A stretch of DNA of 33,482 nt from a candidate division WWE3 bacterium CG_4_9_14_0_2_um_filter_35_11 (GTDB lineage: Bacteria > Patescibacteriota > WWE3 > 2-01-FULL-39-13): the NCBI GenBank assembly GCA_002789015.1, contig PFSJ01000024.1:1-33482 (forward strand), given 5' to 3'. Both the position numbers and the translations under genes were made by a program. Below, one piece after another: positions 24,826-32,195 of the stretch (position 1 is the stretch's first letter; every line of letters starts with the position of its first letter). Under the pieces are notes generated by a model, which worked only from the letters and a program-made list of their open reading frames with translations, was not told the DNA's origin and searched no databases.

Positions 24826-24987
24826 ATGAATACAAAAAACTTATTAGAAAAATCTAATAGAGGTTTTAAAACATTAAAAATCGACCAAAAGTTCAAAGAC
24901 TCAGCCCTTTTGCATCTTGAAGAATGGTTATCACAAGATTTATATAAAGACTACAGACCACAAATCGAACATATTATTAATAGTTAA
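24826..24987 (+). CDS. 53-residue protein: mutase N-terminal remnant or partner of the kinase
   Basis: ATG to TAA is 54 codons, coding for a soluble helical protein starting MNTKNLLEKSNRGFKTLKID and continuing DSALLHLEEWLSQDLYKDY, then RPQIEHIINS. Two readings are possible. The second half resembles the extreme N-terminus of alpha-phosphohexomutases, where a helical HLEEWL-type segment precedes the FGTGG motif, so this could be a truncated mutase remnant. Alternatively its position 44 bases after a Zeta-like kinase, behind an inverted repeat, would suit an antitoxin. I cannot decide between these. A TATATC box ends 9 bases before the ATG. Confidence 0.45.
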   Translation: MNTKNLLEKSNRGFKTLKIDQKFKDSALLHLEEWLSQDLYKDYRPQIEHIINS

Positions 24988-25011
24988 ACAGTTAGATAAA
25001 CAACTGAGATA

Positions 25012-25040
25012 TTGACATATTTCACGCTTTAACAGAATAT
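25012..25040 (+). promoter_or_regulatory. Promoter of the HAD phosphatase gene
   Basis: A perfect TTGACA (25012-25017) is 17 bases from GAATAT (25035-25040), and the ATG follows after 6 bases. Confidence 0.55.
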
Positions 25041-25046
25041 CAATGT

Positions 25047-25838
25047 ATGACATATACAATACAAAACTTTCCATTTGAAAAACTAAATGCAAAAAAACTA
25101 ATTTCATTTGACGCAGACGGAACGCTTGTTCTAAGCAAAACTCCAATGGACGCCGAAATGGTTGCAATATTCAACAAACTCCTTCATTCAAAATATATGG
25201 TAAATATCGTCTCTGGTGGAAAATACTCCATCTTTTTTGACAACATAATCTCCAAAATAACAGATGATCCGAACGACCTAAAATCACTTACATTAAGCCC
25301 AACCTGTGGAGCTAAATTCTTTGAATTCGATAATCAATGGCAGGAATCGTATAAAGAAGAACTAAGCGAAGACCAGAAAAAAAGAATTTATGCAGCATTT
25401 GACTATGCTCTAAAAATGGCTAATCACCAGCCACAAAAACTTTATGGAGAACTAATCGAAGACAGAGGGACTCAAATAACATTTTCAGCGGCTGGCTCCA
25501 CAGCTCCACTTGAAATAAAAAACAAATACGATCCAGATTTTAGTAAGCGATTAATAATAAAAAAATACCTTGACGAAAAAATCGGAGATTTAGACGTAAA
25601 AGTTGCAGGAACAACCTCGATTGACGTGACTAAAAAAGGAATTAACAAGGCATACGCAATGAAAAAACTAATGGAAAGATTTAATTTAAATATGGACGAA
25701 ATTCTTTTTATTGGAGATGCACTTCTCGAAGGCGGAAATGATGAACCCGTTTCCTTAATGGGAATAGACTCAATAGAAATCAAAGACGTAGAAGAAACAA
25801 AAACCCTAATCAATAAAATGCTTTCCTTAACTACCTAA
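25047..25838 (+). CDS. HAD-superfamily (IIB, phosphomannomutase-like) phosphatase
   Basis: 263 residues. Motif I is LISFDADGTLVLS (Asp22-x-Asp24), motif II lies in VNIVSGGKYSIFF, and the late motifs are in GINKAYAMKKLMERF (Lys) and ILFIGDALLEGGNDEPV (GD and ND). The cap sits between motifs II and III, as in class IIB enzymes that include eukaryotic-type phosphomannomutases and sugar phosphatases. A sugar-phosphate substrate is likely but not proven. The 3' end overlaps the convergent exchanger gene by 8 bases. Confidence 0.85.
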   Translation: MTYTIQNFPFEKLNAKKLISFDADGTLVLSKTPMDAEMVAIFNKLLHSKYMVNIVSGGKYSIFFDNIISKITDDPNDLKSLTLSPTCGAKFFEFDNQWQESYKEELSEDQKKRIYAAFDYALKMANHQPQKLYGELIEDRGTQITFSAAGSTAPLEIKNKYDPDFSKRLIIKKYLDEKIGDLDVKVAGTTSIDVTKKGINKAYAMKKLMERFNLNMDEILFIGDALLEGGNDEPVSLMGIDSIEIKDVEETKTLINKMLSLTT

Positions 25839-26796
25839 CAAACATAGTTAGCAGGTACCCGAGGTATAGACATAGAAACAATATTCCATGGAGTCTTGTA
25901 AGTTTGTATTGTTTTATCGTATACAAGAATAAGAAAAGAACTAATGTCGCCATCGCCGCGAATGTTACATCAAAGTACGCAAAGCTTGATATCTTTATTG
26001 GTCTGATTATCGCACTTAAACCAAGTATCCAAAGTAAATTGAAAATATTTGAACCAATAATATTTCCAATTGCTATATCTGTTTGTTTTTTCAGCGATGC
26101 AACAACCGATGTTGCAAGTTCAGGCAAAGACGTTCCAATTGCAACTATAGTAAGCCCTATAATAGACTCACTAATTCCAAATGATTTTGCGATTTGGGTC
26201 GCTCCATCTATCACAAGTTTTCCCCCAAGCATTAATCCCAAAATTCCAAGCACGATAAAGGACATTGAAACAACAGCCCTTTTTACTTTTACATCCTTAA
26301 TTTCATCAACGTCTAAATTTTGCGAACCAAGATTCTTATTAAAAAATGTATAAAAAAGAAAATAAGAAAAAAATACAAGCAATATCACACCGTCTATTCT
26401 AGTAATAAAAGCGGAACTTATTACCATGAAAAAGCAAACAACAGTCGCAACAAGACTATATGGAATATCACGCAAAACAGTAAGTCTATCAACATTCAAA
26501 GGGTAAATAATCGCACTAATCCCCAAAACCAAAAGAATATTTGAAATATTGCTTCCTATAACATTACCAAAGGCGAGCTCACCACTACCATTTAAACTTG
26601 AAATAATATTAACGACAAGTTCTGGAGCCGAAGTTCCAATTGCAACAATTGTCATTCCAATTACGATATTTGGGATTTTATATCTTTTAGCTAAAGAAAT
26701 TCCACCCTCGACTAAAAAATCTGCACCTTTAATCAATAGCCCAAAACCAAAAATTAAAAAGAAGAAAGATAAAAACTGGGCGGGCAAAAACACCAT
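25831..26796 (-). CDS. Sodium/calcium exchanger family (CaCA) membrane protein
   Basis: 321 residues, about ten transmembrane helices. The two inverted alpha repeats are clear: GMTIVAIGTSAPELVVNII with GNVIGSNISNILLVLG, and GLTIVAIGTSLPELATSVV with GNIIGSNIFNLLWILG. An acidic loop (NLDVDEIKDVKVKR) joins the halves. It belongs to the YrbG-like prokaryotic branch and should exchange Ca2+ for Na+ or H+. A TAGAAT box (complement of 26803-26808) ends 6 bases before the ATG, and the promoter is shared back-to-back with the next gene. Confidence 0.93.
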   Translation of the reverse strand: MVFLPAQFLSFFFLIFGFGLLIKGADFLVEGGISLAKRYKIPNIVIGMTIVAIGTSAPELVVNIISSLNGSGELAFGNVIGSNISNILLVLGISAIIYPLNVDRLTVLRDIPYSLVATVVCFFMVISSAFITRIDGVILLVFFSYFLFYTFFNKNLGSQNLDVDEIKDVKVKRAVVSMSFIVLGILGLMLGGKLVIDGATQIAKSFGISESIIGLTIVAIGTSLPELATSVVASLKKQTDIAIGNIIGSNIFNLLWILGLSAIIRPIKISSFAYFDVTFAAMATLVLFLFLYTIKQYKLTRLHGILFLCLYLGYLLTMFVR

Positions 26797-26826
26797 AAGC
26801 GAATTCTATCATGTTATATTTTAAAC

Positions 26827-27237
26827 ATGGAAAATTGGGTTTTATACATAAAACTAGCTTTAATCCTAGTTGCAGTAATTTACATAAAAATAAAATTAAG
26901 CAAAACACAAAAAACATGGAAAAAAGAAATTGCATCAAAACTAAATCAAATTTCACAAAATGAACAAACTCAAAACCTACTAGAATGGAAAGCTCTATTA
27001 GTAGAAATAGATAAACTCCTCGACTACGCATTTAAGAAACGTGGAATAAAAGGCGAAACAATGGGCGATAGGCTAAAAAATGCCAAATCATTTTATAACT
27101 ATTTAGACTATCAAAACACATGGGAAGCCCACAAAACAAGAAACAAGATAGCACACGAATTTGACGCAAAAATGTCTGTATCAAAAATGAAAAAACACTA
27201 CATGATTCTAAAACGCTCTATCCAAGCTATTATTTAA
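26827..27237 (+). CDS. Membrane-anchored HEPN-like protein
   Basis: 136 residues. An N-terminal membrane helix (about 4-23) and a basic coiled stretch lead into a helical domain (LEWKALLVEIDKLLDYAFKKRG) ending in HKTRNKIAHEFD. The RNKIAH segment (105-110) fits the R-x4-6-H motif of HEPN domains, many of which are RNases in toxin or defence systems. No nucleotidyltransferase partner is adjacent, and a non-catalytic HEPN-like fold is possible. The TATATT box (26815-26820) ends 6 bases before the ATG. The stop codon is part of a 19-bp palindrome. Confidence 0.65.
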   Translation: MENWVLYIKLALILVAVIYIKIKLSKTQKTWKKEIASKLNQISQNEQTQNLLEWKALLVEIDKLLDYAFKKRGIKGETMGDRLKNAKSFYNYLDYQNTWEAHKTRNKIAHEFDAKMSVSKMKKHYMILKRSIQAII

Positions 27238-27251
27238 TATCGGATATTAAA
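27233..27251. repeat. 19-bp palindrome, copy overlapping the HEPN-like gene stop
   Basis: TTTAATATCGGATATTAAA. The TAA within the first arm (27235-27237) is the stop of the upstream gene. It lies 17 bases before the ppsA ATG, just upstream of the -10 box. Confidence 0.85.
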
Positions 27252-27267
27252 GTGGTACTATCCAATT

Positions 27268-29550
27268 ATGCCTAATCCTACCGCCGGCAAAGTTTTTACA
27301 CTTCCGTTTTCACAAATTTCAAAAAATGACATAGCCATGGCAGGGGGAAAAGGCGCCAATCTTGGTGAAATGTATAATGCTAAAATACCTGTTCCGAATG
27401 GCTTTGTTGTAACTTCAAAGGCTTACTATCACTTTATAGAAACTTCTGGGCTAAAAGAAAAAATCTTATTAGAATTAAAAAACCTTGATGTTGAAAATTC
27501 CAAAAAACTACAAACTGCATCAGACAATATAATAAAGCTAATCCTAAAGGAACAAATCGCGCAGGAAGTTCAAGATGAAATCAAAAATATGTACCACGGA
27601 CTTTCTGGAACAACAGACAAACAAGTTGCAGTCAGATCATCAGCTACAGCCGAGGATCTACCAGAAGCAAGTTTCGCAGGACAACAAGAAACATATTTAA
27701 ATATTTCTGGCTGGCGAGAAGTAGTTAAATCAACAAAAATGTGCTGGGCTTCGCTTTTTGGAGCGCGCGCGATATACTATCGCGCGCGCCAGGGATTTGA
27801 CCACTTCAAAGTAGGCATCGCAGTTCCAATACAACTTATGATTCAAAGTGAAATTTCTGGAATCATGTTTACAATAAATCCGCTAACAAATAACAAAGAT
27901 CAAATTTCAATAGAAGCAGCTTACGGGTTAGGACAGCCTGTAGTTTCAGGTGAATTAACACCAGATCAATATTTTGTTTCAAAAAATGGATATAAGATTG
28001 AAGAAAAGTTTATTATTCCCCAAACTTGGCAACTAACTCAAAAAGGAAGAATCACAATTTCGAAACATTATCAAAAAAAGCAGAAATTAGATGATAAATA
28101 CATCATTAAACTCGCACATATAGGAATGCAATTAGAAAATCATTATGGAAGACCTCAAGACATCGAATGGGGACTTTATAATAAAAAACTATATATTGTT
28201 CAAACAAGGCCAGTTACAACAATCGGCAAAAAGAAGGAAACCGTTAAAGTTGATGTGACGTCAAAAGTTCCTGCAAAAGATGTCGTATTAGAAGGTTCCG
28301 CCGCATCGCCTGGATATGCTAGCGGAAAGGTTAAAATAATTCACGATGTAAAAGATATCGATAAAATTAAACAGGGACACATTCTAGTTACCGAAATGAC
28401 GAATCCGGATTTTGTTCCGGCAATGAGAAAAGCATCAGCAATTGTTACAGACGAAGGTGGAGTAACGTCTCACGCTGCAATTGTTTCAAGAGAACTTGGA
28501 ATTCCTGCAGTTGTTGGAACAAAGCATGCGACATCAATGCTTAAAGATGGCGAAATAATAACTGTAAATGGTTATAATGGCCAAATCTACACAGGAGATT
28601 ATGCCGAGAGTTTAAGGAAAATTAAACCAGAGGAAGATTATTCGGAATATAAAAATGCAAAAACAGCAACTAAAGTTTATGTAAATCTTGGCGAACCTGA
28701 ACTTGCACAAAAGATAGGCCAAATGGGAGTAGATGGGATCGGCCTTTTGCGTGCTGAGTTTATGATTGCAGGGATAGGAAAACATCCACGTAAGTTTATC
28801 CAAGAAAAAAAGCAAAAAGTTTTTATTGACAAACTTGTAGAAAGCTTAAAAATTTTTGTTGAAAGTTTTGAAGGAAGGCCTGTTATATATAGAGCAACTG
28901 ATTTTAAAACTAATGAATATAGATCTTTAAAAGGTGGTGCGGAATTTGAAGACGAAGAAAACAATCCAATGATCGGATTTAGAGGAGTTTCAAGGTACCT
29001 TGTTGATGATGAGGTTTTTAAAATGGAAGTTGAGGCAATCAAAATAATCAGAAATAAGCTCGGTTATAAGAATTTGCATTTGATGCTTCCGTTTGTAAGA
29101 ACAACAAAAGAATTAATTGACGTCAAAAAATTATTAACAACATTTGGTTTAACAAGAAAAGGAAGTTTTGAACTTTATCTAATGGTGGAAATTCCATCTG
29201 CCGTTATTCTTTTAGACGACTTCATTGATGTTGGAATAGATGGAATTTCCATAGGCTCAAACGACTTAACAATGTTAATACTTGGTGTTGACCGCGATAA
29301 TGAAAAAGTCGCTGGAATATACGATGAAAGAAACCCTGCAGTTTTATGGGCACTCGAAAAAGCAATCACAACCGCAAAAAGAAGAAACATCAAAGCATCA
29401 ATATGCGGACAAGCTCCATCAAGATTCCCAGAATTAACACGAAGCCTAGTCAAATGGGGAGTAACGTCGGTATCCGTTTCTCCCGATGTTGCATACCTTA
29501 CACGCAAAATAATATCTGAATCAGAATACGAAATTGCAAGAAAATCTTAA
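27268..29550 (+). CDS. ppsA: Phosphoenolpyruvate synthase
   Basis: 760 residues with the three domains of PpsA. First comes an ATP-binding domain (GGKGANLGEM, VRSSATAEDLPEASFAGQQET, IMFTINPLT, DIEWG). Next is a swivelling phosphohistidine domain with TDEGGVTSHAAIVSRELGIPAVVG (His402). Last is a PEP-binding barrel (MIGFRGVSRY, HLMLPFVRT, SIGSNDLTMLILGVDRD, CGQAPS with Cys713). It converts pyruvate and ATP to PEP, AMP and phosphate, and may run toward pyruvate in organisms lacking pyruvate kinase. A TACTAT box (27256-27261) ends 6 bases before the ATG. Codons 166-174 form a perfect GC-rich hairpin. Confidence 0.95.
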   Translation: MPNPTAGKVFTLPFSQISKNDIAMAGGKGANLGEMYNAKIPVPNGFVVTSKAYYHFIETSGLKEKILLELKNLDVENSKKLQTASDNIIKLILKEQIAQEVQDEIKNMYHGLSGTTDKQVAVRSSATAEDLPEASFAGQQETYLNISGWREVVKSTKMCWASLFGARAIYYRARQGFDHFKVGIAVPIQLMIQSEISGIMFTINPLTNNKDQISIEAAYGLGQPVVSGELTPDQYFVSKNGYKIEEKFIIPQTWQLTQKGRITISKHYQKKQKLDDKYIIKLAHIGMQLENHYGRPQDIEWGLYNKKLYIVQTRPVTTIGKKKETVKVDVTSKVPAKDVVLEGSAASPGYASGKVKIIHDVKDIDKIKQGHILVTEMTNPDFVPAMRKASAIVTDEGGVTSHAAIVSRELGIPAVVGTKHATSMLKDGEIITVNGYNGQIYTGDYAESLRKIKPEEDYSEYKNAKTATKVYVNLGEPELAQKIGQMGVDGIGLLRAEFMIAGIGKHPRKFIQEKKQKVFIDKLVESLKIFVESFEGRPVIYRATDFKTNEYRSLKGGAEFEDEENNPMIGFRGVSRYLVDDEVFKMEVEAIKIIRNKLGYKNLHLMLPFVRTTKELIDVKKLLTTFGLTRKGSFELYLMVEIPSAVILLDDFIDVGIDGISIGSNDLTMLILGVDRDNEKVAGIYDERNPAVLWALEKAITTAKRRNIKASICGQAPSRFPELTRSLVKWGVTSVSVSPDVAYLTRKIISESEYEIARKS
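27763..27789 (+). repeat. Perfect 12-3-12 inverted repeat inside ppsA (nine codons)
   Basis: Left arm GCGCGCGCGATA, loop TAC, right arm TATCGCGCGCGC. It starts on a codon boundary and covers residues 166-174 (ARAIYYRAR). It uses GCG and CGC codons, uncommon in this AT-rich genome, where GCA and AGA dominate. Confidence 0.95.
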
Positions 29551-29586
29551 AATTTTATAGAAACGCTATTGACCCGAATCCCATAG

Positions 29587-29991
29587 CAAGTTAAAGTCAA
29601 CGCAAAATTTCCTGCAGCAGAATTTATTTTACGTGAGCTAGATGAAAACGATATAGAACGAATTTCCTTATACATTAGTTGGGACAATAATCGAGCTGAT
29701 GTCATTTTAGCTGAATTCATGTCTGATAAATCGGCATCTATCGCAAATGTATTTATCTCTTACAATCTATTAGGCGAAATTCAAGGGTATACGATTACAA
29801 CCTACACAATATACGAGAATCATCCTACTGGAGTAGAGGTTTTGGCGATAGATCTTAGATCAAGAGAATATCATTACGTTTATAGGTATAAACAAGGCAT
29901 TCCACCAGAGGATAGAGTCCGTGATTTACTTGAGGTTCCATCACGAATTATTAATACAGTAAAGCTTACAAATTGGAGCAACCCAGCCTAA
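29587..29991 (+). CDS. Hypothetical protein with unclear start, possibly broken
   Basis: From the first ATG (29719) the ORF has 90 residues (MSDKSASIANVFISYNLL to NTVKLTNWSNPA). The same frame is open back to 29587 and reads like protein (KFPAAEFILRELDENDIERISLYISWDNNRADVILAEF), but contains no ATG, GTG or TTG. A TAG at 29584 closes it. A possible promoter (TTGACC 29569-29574, TAAAGT 29592-29597, 17-base spacing) overlaps the start of the open stretch. Either a rare start such as ATT is used, or the original start was lost. No family is recognised; the coordinates give the open frame. Confidence 0.4.
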   Translation, partial: QVKVNAKFPAAEFILRELDENDIERISLYISWDNNRADVILAEFMSDKSASIANVFISYNLLGEIQGYTITTYTIYENHPTGVEVLAIDLRSREYHYVYRYKQGIPPEDRVRDLLEVPSRIINTVKLTNWSNPA

Positions 29992-30130
29992 TTTGCAAAC
30001 TAACGATAGCTTCTGGGAAAATGAGATCAGACTATCAGGTGAAAAATCCACATTTAGAAATTAGAAAAGCTATGGGCCAAGCGATGTCTGTTTGTGATAA
30101 CCAAATTGCTGACTCTTAATTATCAAATGC

Positions 30131-30136
30131 TATACT
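30131..30136 (+). promoter_or_regulatory. -10 box of eno
   Basis: TATACT ends 6 bases before the eno ATG; leaderless start predicted. Confidence 0.5.
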
Positions 30137-30142
30137 CAGTTT

Positions 30143-31285
30143 ATGAAAATTAAATCAATTTTTTCACGAACTATTTTGAATTCTGCGGGAAGTTTGACTA
30201 TCGAAACTCGACTTGAGCTTGATGGTGGATTTGTCGGAGTTGCCTCGGTTCCGGGCGGAATTTCTAAAGGCAAAACCGAGGTTGCTTCAATTGATCCGGT
30301 GGAATCTGTAAAAAGGGTAGGGGAGCTTTCAGAAAAATTGACTTCACGCGAATTTGATTCTCAAAAAGAGTTTGATGAATTCTTGATTGAAATTGATGGT
30401 ACTTTAGATAAATCAAATTTAGGCGGAAATACAATGCTTTCGTTATCAGTTGCGTTTTGCAAAGCATGCGCAAAAGCCGAAAAGCTTGAGACATATCAAT
30501 ATCTTCACAATATACATAATCCTGAACAGCTTTTGTCAGAAGCCAAATTTTTCATGCCACAAATGATGATGCTAATTTTGGAAGGCGGACTTCATGGATC
30601 TGGCGGTGCAACAATTCAAGAATTTATGGCAATAGTTGAAACTATAGGGAGGGGAGTTGAAATTTATAAATCAGTTAAAAAAGAGCTAGAAAGGTTAGGA
30701 CAATCTACGAATGTCGGAGCAGAAGGAGCATTTTCTCCAATAGGCTATGACAACGAACAAATTCTTTCTTTATTAAACGGATATTTACACGGAGAAAAAA
30801 TTGCTTTGGATATCGCAGCAACATCGTTTGCCGAGGCCGGTTGGGAGGCTATAGATTACGACGTTGTATTAGGGAGCTATCCAATCGAATCAATCGAAGA
30901 TCCATTTGGCGAAGATGATTGGGCAAATTGGGAAATCTTTGCGAACAAGAAACTTGGTAATATAAAAGGCAAATTGATGATTGTGACCGATGATTTAACA
31001 ACAACAAATCCTGTCATTCTTGAAAAAGCTATCGCACTCGAAGTAGGAAATGCGATACTTGTTAAACCTAATCAGATTGGAACTGTAACAGAAACATTGC
31101 AGGTAATAAAAATGGCGCAAAATAGCACGTGGAAGATTGTAGTTTCCCATAGGGGAACAGATACAAATGACGACTTTATAGCGGATCTGGCGGTGGGGAC
31201 CGGCGCCGAATTTGTAAAATTCGGCGCCCCAGCTCGTGGAGAACGCGTCGCAAAATACAATAGGCTTCTTCAGATAATTTTCTAA
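30143..31285 (+). CDS. eno: Enolase, short and divergent
   Basis: 380 residues, against about 410-430 for typical enolases. The N-terminal capping region (SRTILNSAGSLTIETRLELDGG, VPGGISKGKTE) and the barrel are recognisable. The metal and catalytic positions remain: the His in EGGLHGSGG, the Glu in NVGAEGAFSP, the Asp in ALDIAATSFA, the Glu in IEDPFGEDDW, the Asp in VTDDLTTTNP, the Lys in VKPNQIGT and the Lys in FVKFGAPARGER. The usual SHRSGE substrate loop is SHRGTD here. It interconverts 2-phosphoglycerate and PEP. Codons 354-362 form a perfect hairpin. The stop overlaps the next ATG (TAATG). Confidence 0.9.
   Translation: MKIKSIFSRTILNSAGSLTIETRLELDGGFVGVASVPGGISKGKTEVASIDPVESVKRVGELSEKLTSREFDSQKEFDEFLIEIDGTLDKSNLGGNTMLSLSVAFCKACAKAEKLETYQYLHNIHNPEQLLSEAKFFMPQMMMLILEGGLHGSGGATIQEFMAIVETIGRGVEIYKSVKKELERLGQSTNVGAEGAFSPIGYDNEQILSLLNGYLHGEKIALDIAATSFAEAGWEAIDYDVVLGSYPIESIEDPFGEDDWANWEIFANKKLGNIKGKLMIVTDDLTTTNPVILEKAIALEVGNAILVKPNQIGTVTETLQVIKMAQNSTWKIVVSHRGTDTNDDFIADLAVGTGAEFVKFGAPARGERVAKYNRLLQIIF
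31202..31228 (+). repeat. Perfect 12-3-12 inverted repeat inside eno (nine codons)
   Basis: Left arm GGCGCCGAATTT, loop GTA, right arm AAATTCGGCGCC. It starts on a codon boundary and covers residues 354-362 (GAEFVKFGA), including the conserved Lys (359) of the active site. Its geometry is identical to the thrS and ppsA hairpins. Confidence 0.95.
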
Positions 31286-31563
31286 TGTCAATTGAAGTAC
31301 CGTCTGAAAAAACATCAAATATAGATAGTAATGATAATGAATTTGAGACACGCCTTACAGCCCAAGATATGCTATGGAATAGGTGCAACTCCATGGGATA
31401 TTCTGGTGGGGAGTCAATTGAATATGGAAAACTATCTCCGCCCAGAGCACAAGGCGGATCTTTTGCAGGATTTCATGATCTAAATCGAATAAATCCTATA
31501 TACGATACAACGCAAAATCCATCCCCAGAGGATTCTCCACCGTCATCTCCTCTAGAACAGTAA
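31285..31563 (+). CDS. Small hypothetical protein, disordered C-terminus
   Basis: 92 residues starting in the eno stop codon (TAATG), the same coupling seen at 611. It is polar and acidic in the first third (MSIEVPSEKTSNIDSNDNEF), has a possible helix (TRLTAQDMLWNRC), and ends in a Pro/Ser-rich tail (PSPEDSPPSSPLEQ). The last 68 bases overlap the convergent mutase-like gene. No family is recognised; it could be a spurious ORF, but its start position speaks for translation with eno. Confidence 0.4.
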   Translation: MSIEVPSEKTSNIDSNDNEFETRLTAQDMLWNRCNSMGYSGGESIEYGKLSPPRAQGGSFAGFHDLNRINPIYDTTQNPSPEDSPPSSPLEQ

Positions 31564-32176
31564 GTTTTTCAAAATATCTTCTTATAGCTCGCATTGAATT
31601 TCCGCTTGCAGATAAGGCCGCGTTGATTTTATGTTGTTTTATATAATCCACAAGCTCATCTAAAAATGGCCATACTCGGGCTTCTACCACTTTTATACTT
31701 TCTCCACTAGGCGGAGGCGTCTCGTACCCGCGTCTCCATTTTATTGCCTCTTCGGGGTTCATCGCCATTGCTTCTTCTTTGCTTTTGCCATTTAGATCGC
31801 CATAGTTTCTTTCTTTTATTCGCCAATCTTCCTTCCACACTAAATTGTCTAAATTAGGGTGTGTTGCAAAAGCAATTCTCGCCGTGTGTTTTGATCTTAA
31901 CTGATCGGAAGTTATGACTTCGTGTATATGAAGTTTGTTCAAACCGAGTCGCAGTGCTTCAGCCTGCTTAACACCTACCTCTGTAATATCCGTTTGATCT
32001 CTCCATCCAGAAAAAATCCGATTCACGTTATCTTCAGATTCTCCATGTCTAAATACGACTATAAAGTTATCGTCTGGACCGACTTTATCTTTTGGCAAAG
32101 GCCCCGCTGTTTTCCCTGGGTTTTTTAACGAATCTTCTGCCGCTTTTGTTATTTGGGAAAGAATTTCTTCATCCAT
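31496..32176 (-). CDS. Phosphoglycerate mutase-like protein lacking the second catalytic His
   Basis: 226 residues of the histidine phosphatase/dPGM family with a 35-residue N-terminal extension. The phosphorylated His lies in VFRHGESEDN (His44). SGWRDQTDITEVGVKQA, TSDQLRSKHTARIA and the acid Glu122 in IKERNYGDLNG match dPGM. The second His, expected in the A-A-H-G-N-S-x-R motif, is Ser191 here (codon AGC; ASGNSMRAIRR). This His normally helps bind and transfer the phosphate, so activity may be altered. It starts 1 base after rsmI and is surrounded by eno and ppsA, consistent with a glycolytic role. Confidence 0.85.
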   Translation of the reverse strand: MDEEILSQITKAAEDSLKNPGKTAGPLPKDKVGPDDNFIVVFRHGESEDNVNRIFSGWRDQTDITEVGVKQAEALRLGLNKLHIHEVITSDQLRSKHTARIAFATHPNLDNLVWKEDWRIKERNYGDLNGKSKEEAMAMNPEEAIKWRRGYETPPPSGESIKVVEARVWPFLDELVDYIKQHKINAALSASGNSMRAIRRYFEKLTVLEEMTVENPLGMDFALYRI

Positions 32177-32195
32177 TTTAATATCCGATATTAAA
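32177..32195. repeat. 19-bp palindrome, copy at the rsmI stop
   Basis: TTTAATATCCGATATTAAA. On the minus strand it encodes the last residues FNIGY and the stop of rsmI, directly before the ATG of the mutase-like gene. Confidence 0.85.

Noticed and set aside
5688-29012. Short 10-12 nt perfect palindromes such as ATTATCGATAAT, GAAAAGCTTTTC, TTGGAATTCCAA and CAAGGTACCTTG
   Set aside because: About eight 12-nt palindromes are expected by chance in a window of this size.
30021-30119. 32-codon ORF between the 29719 ORF and eno
   Set aside because: ATG to TAA is open, but there is no SD, no -10 box at the usual distance and no recognisable sequence; short ORFs like this are expected by chance.
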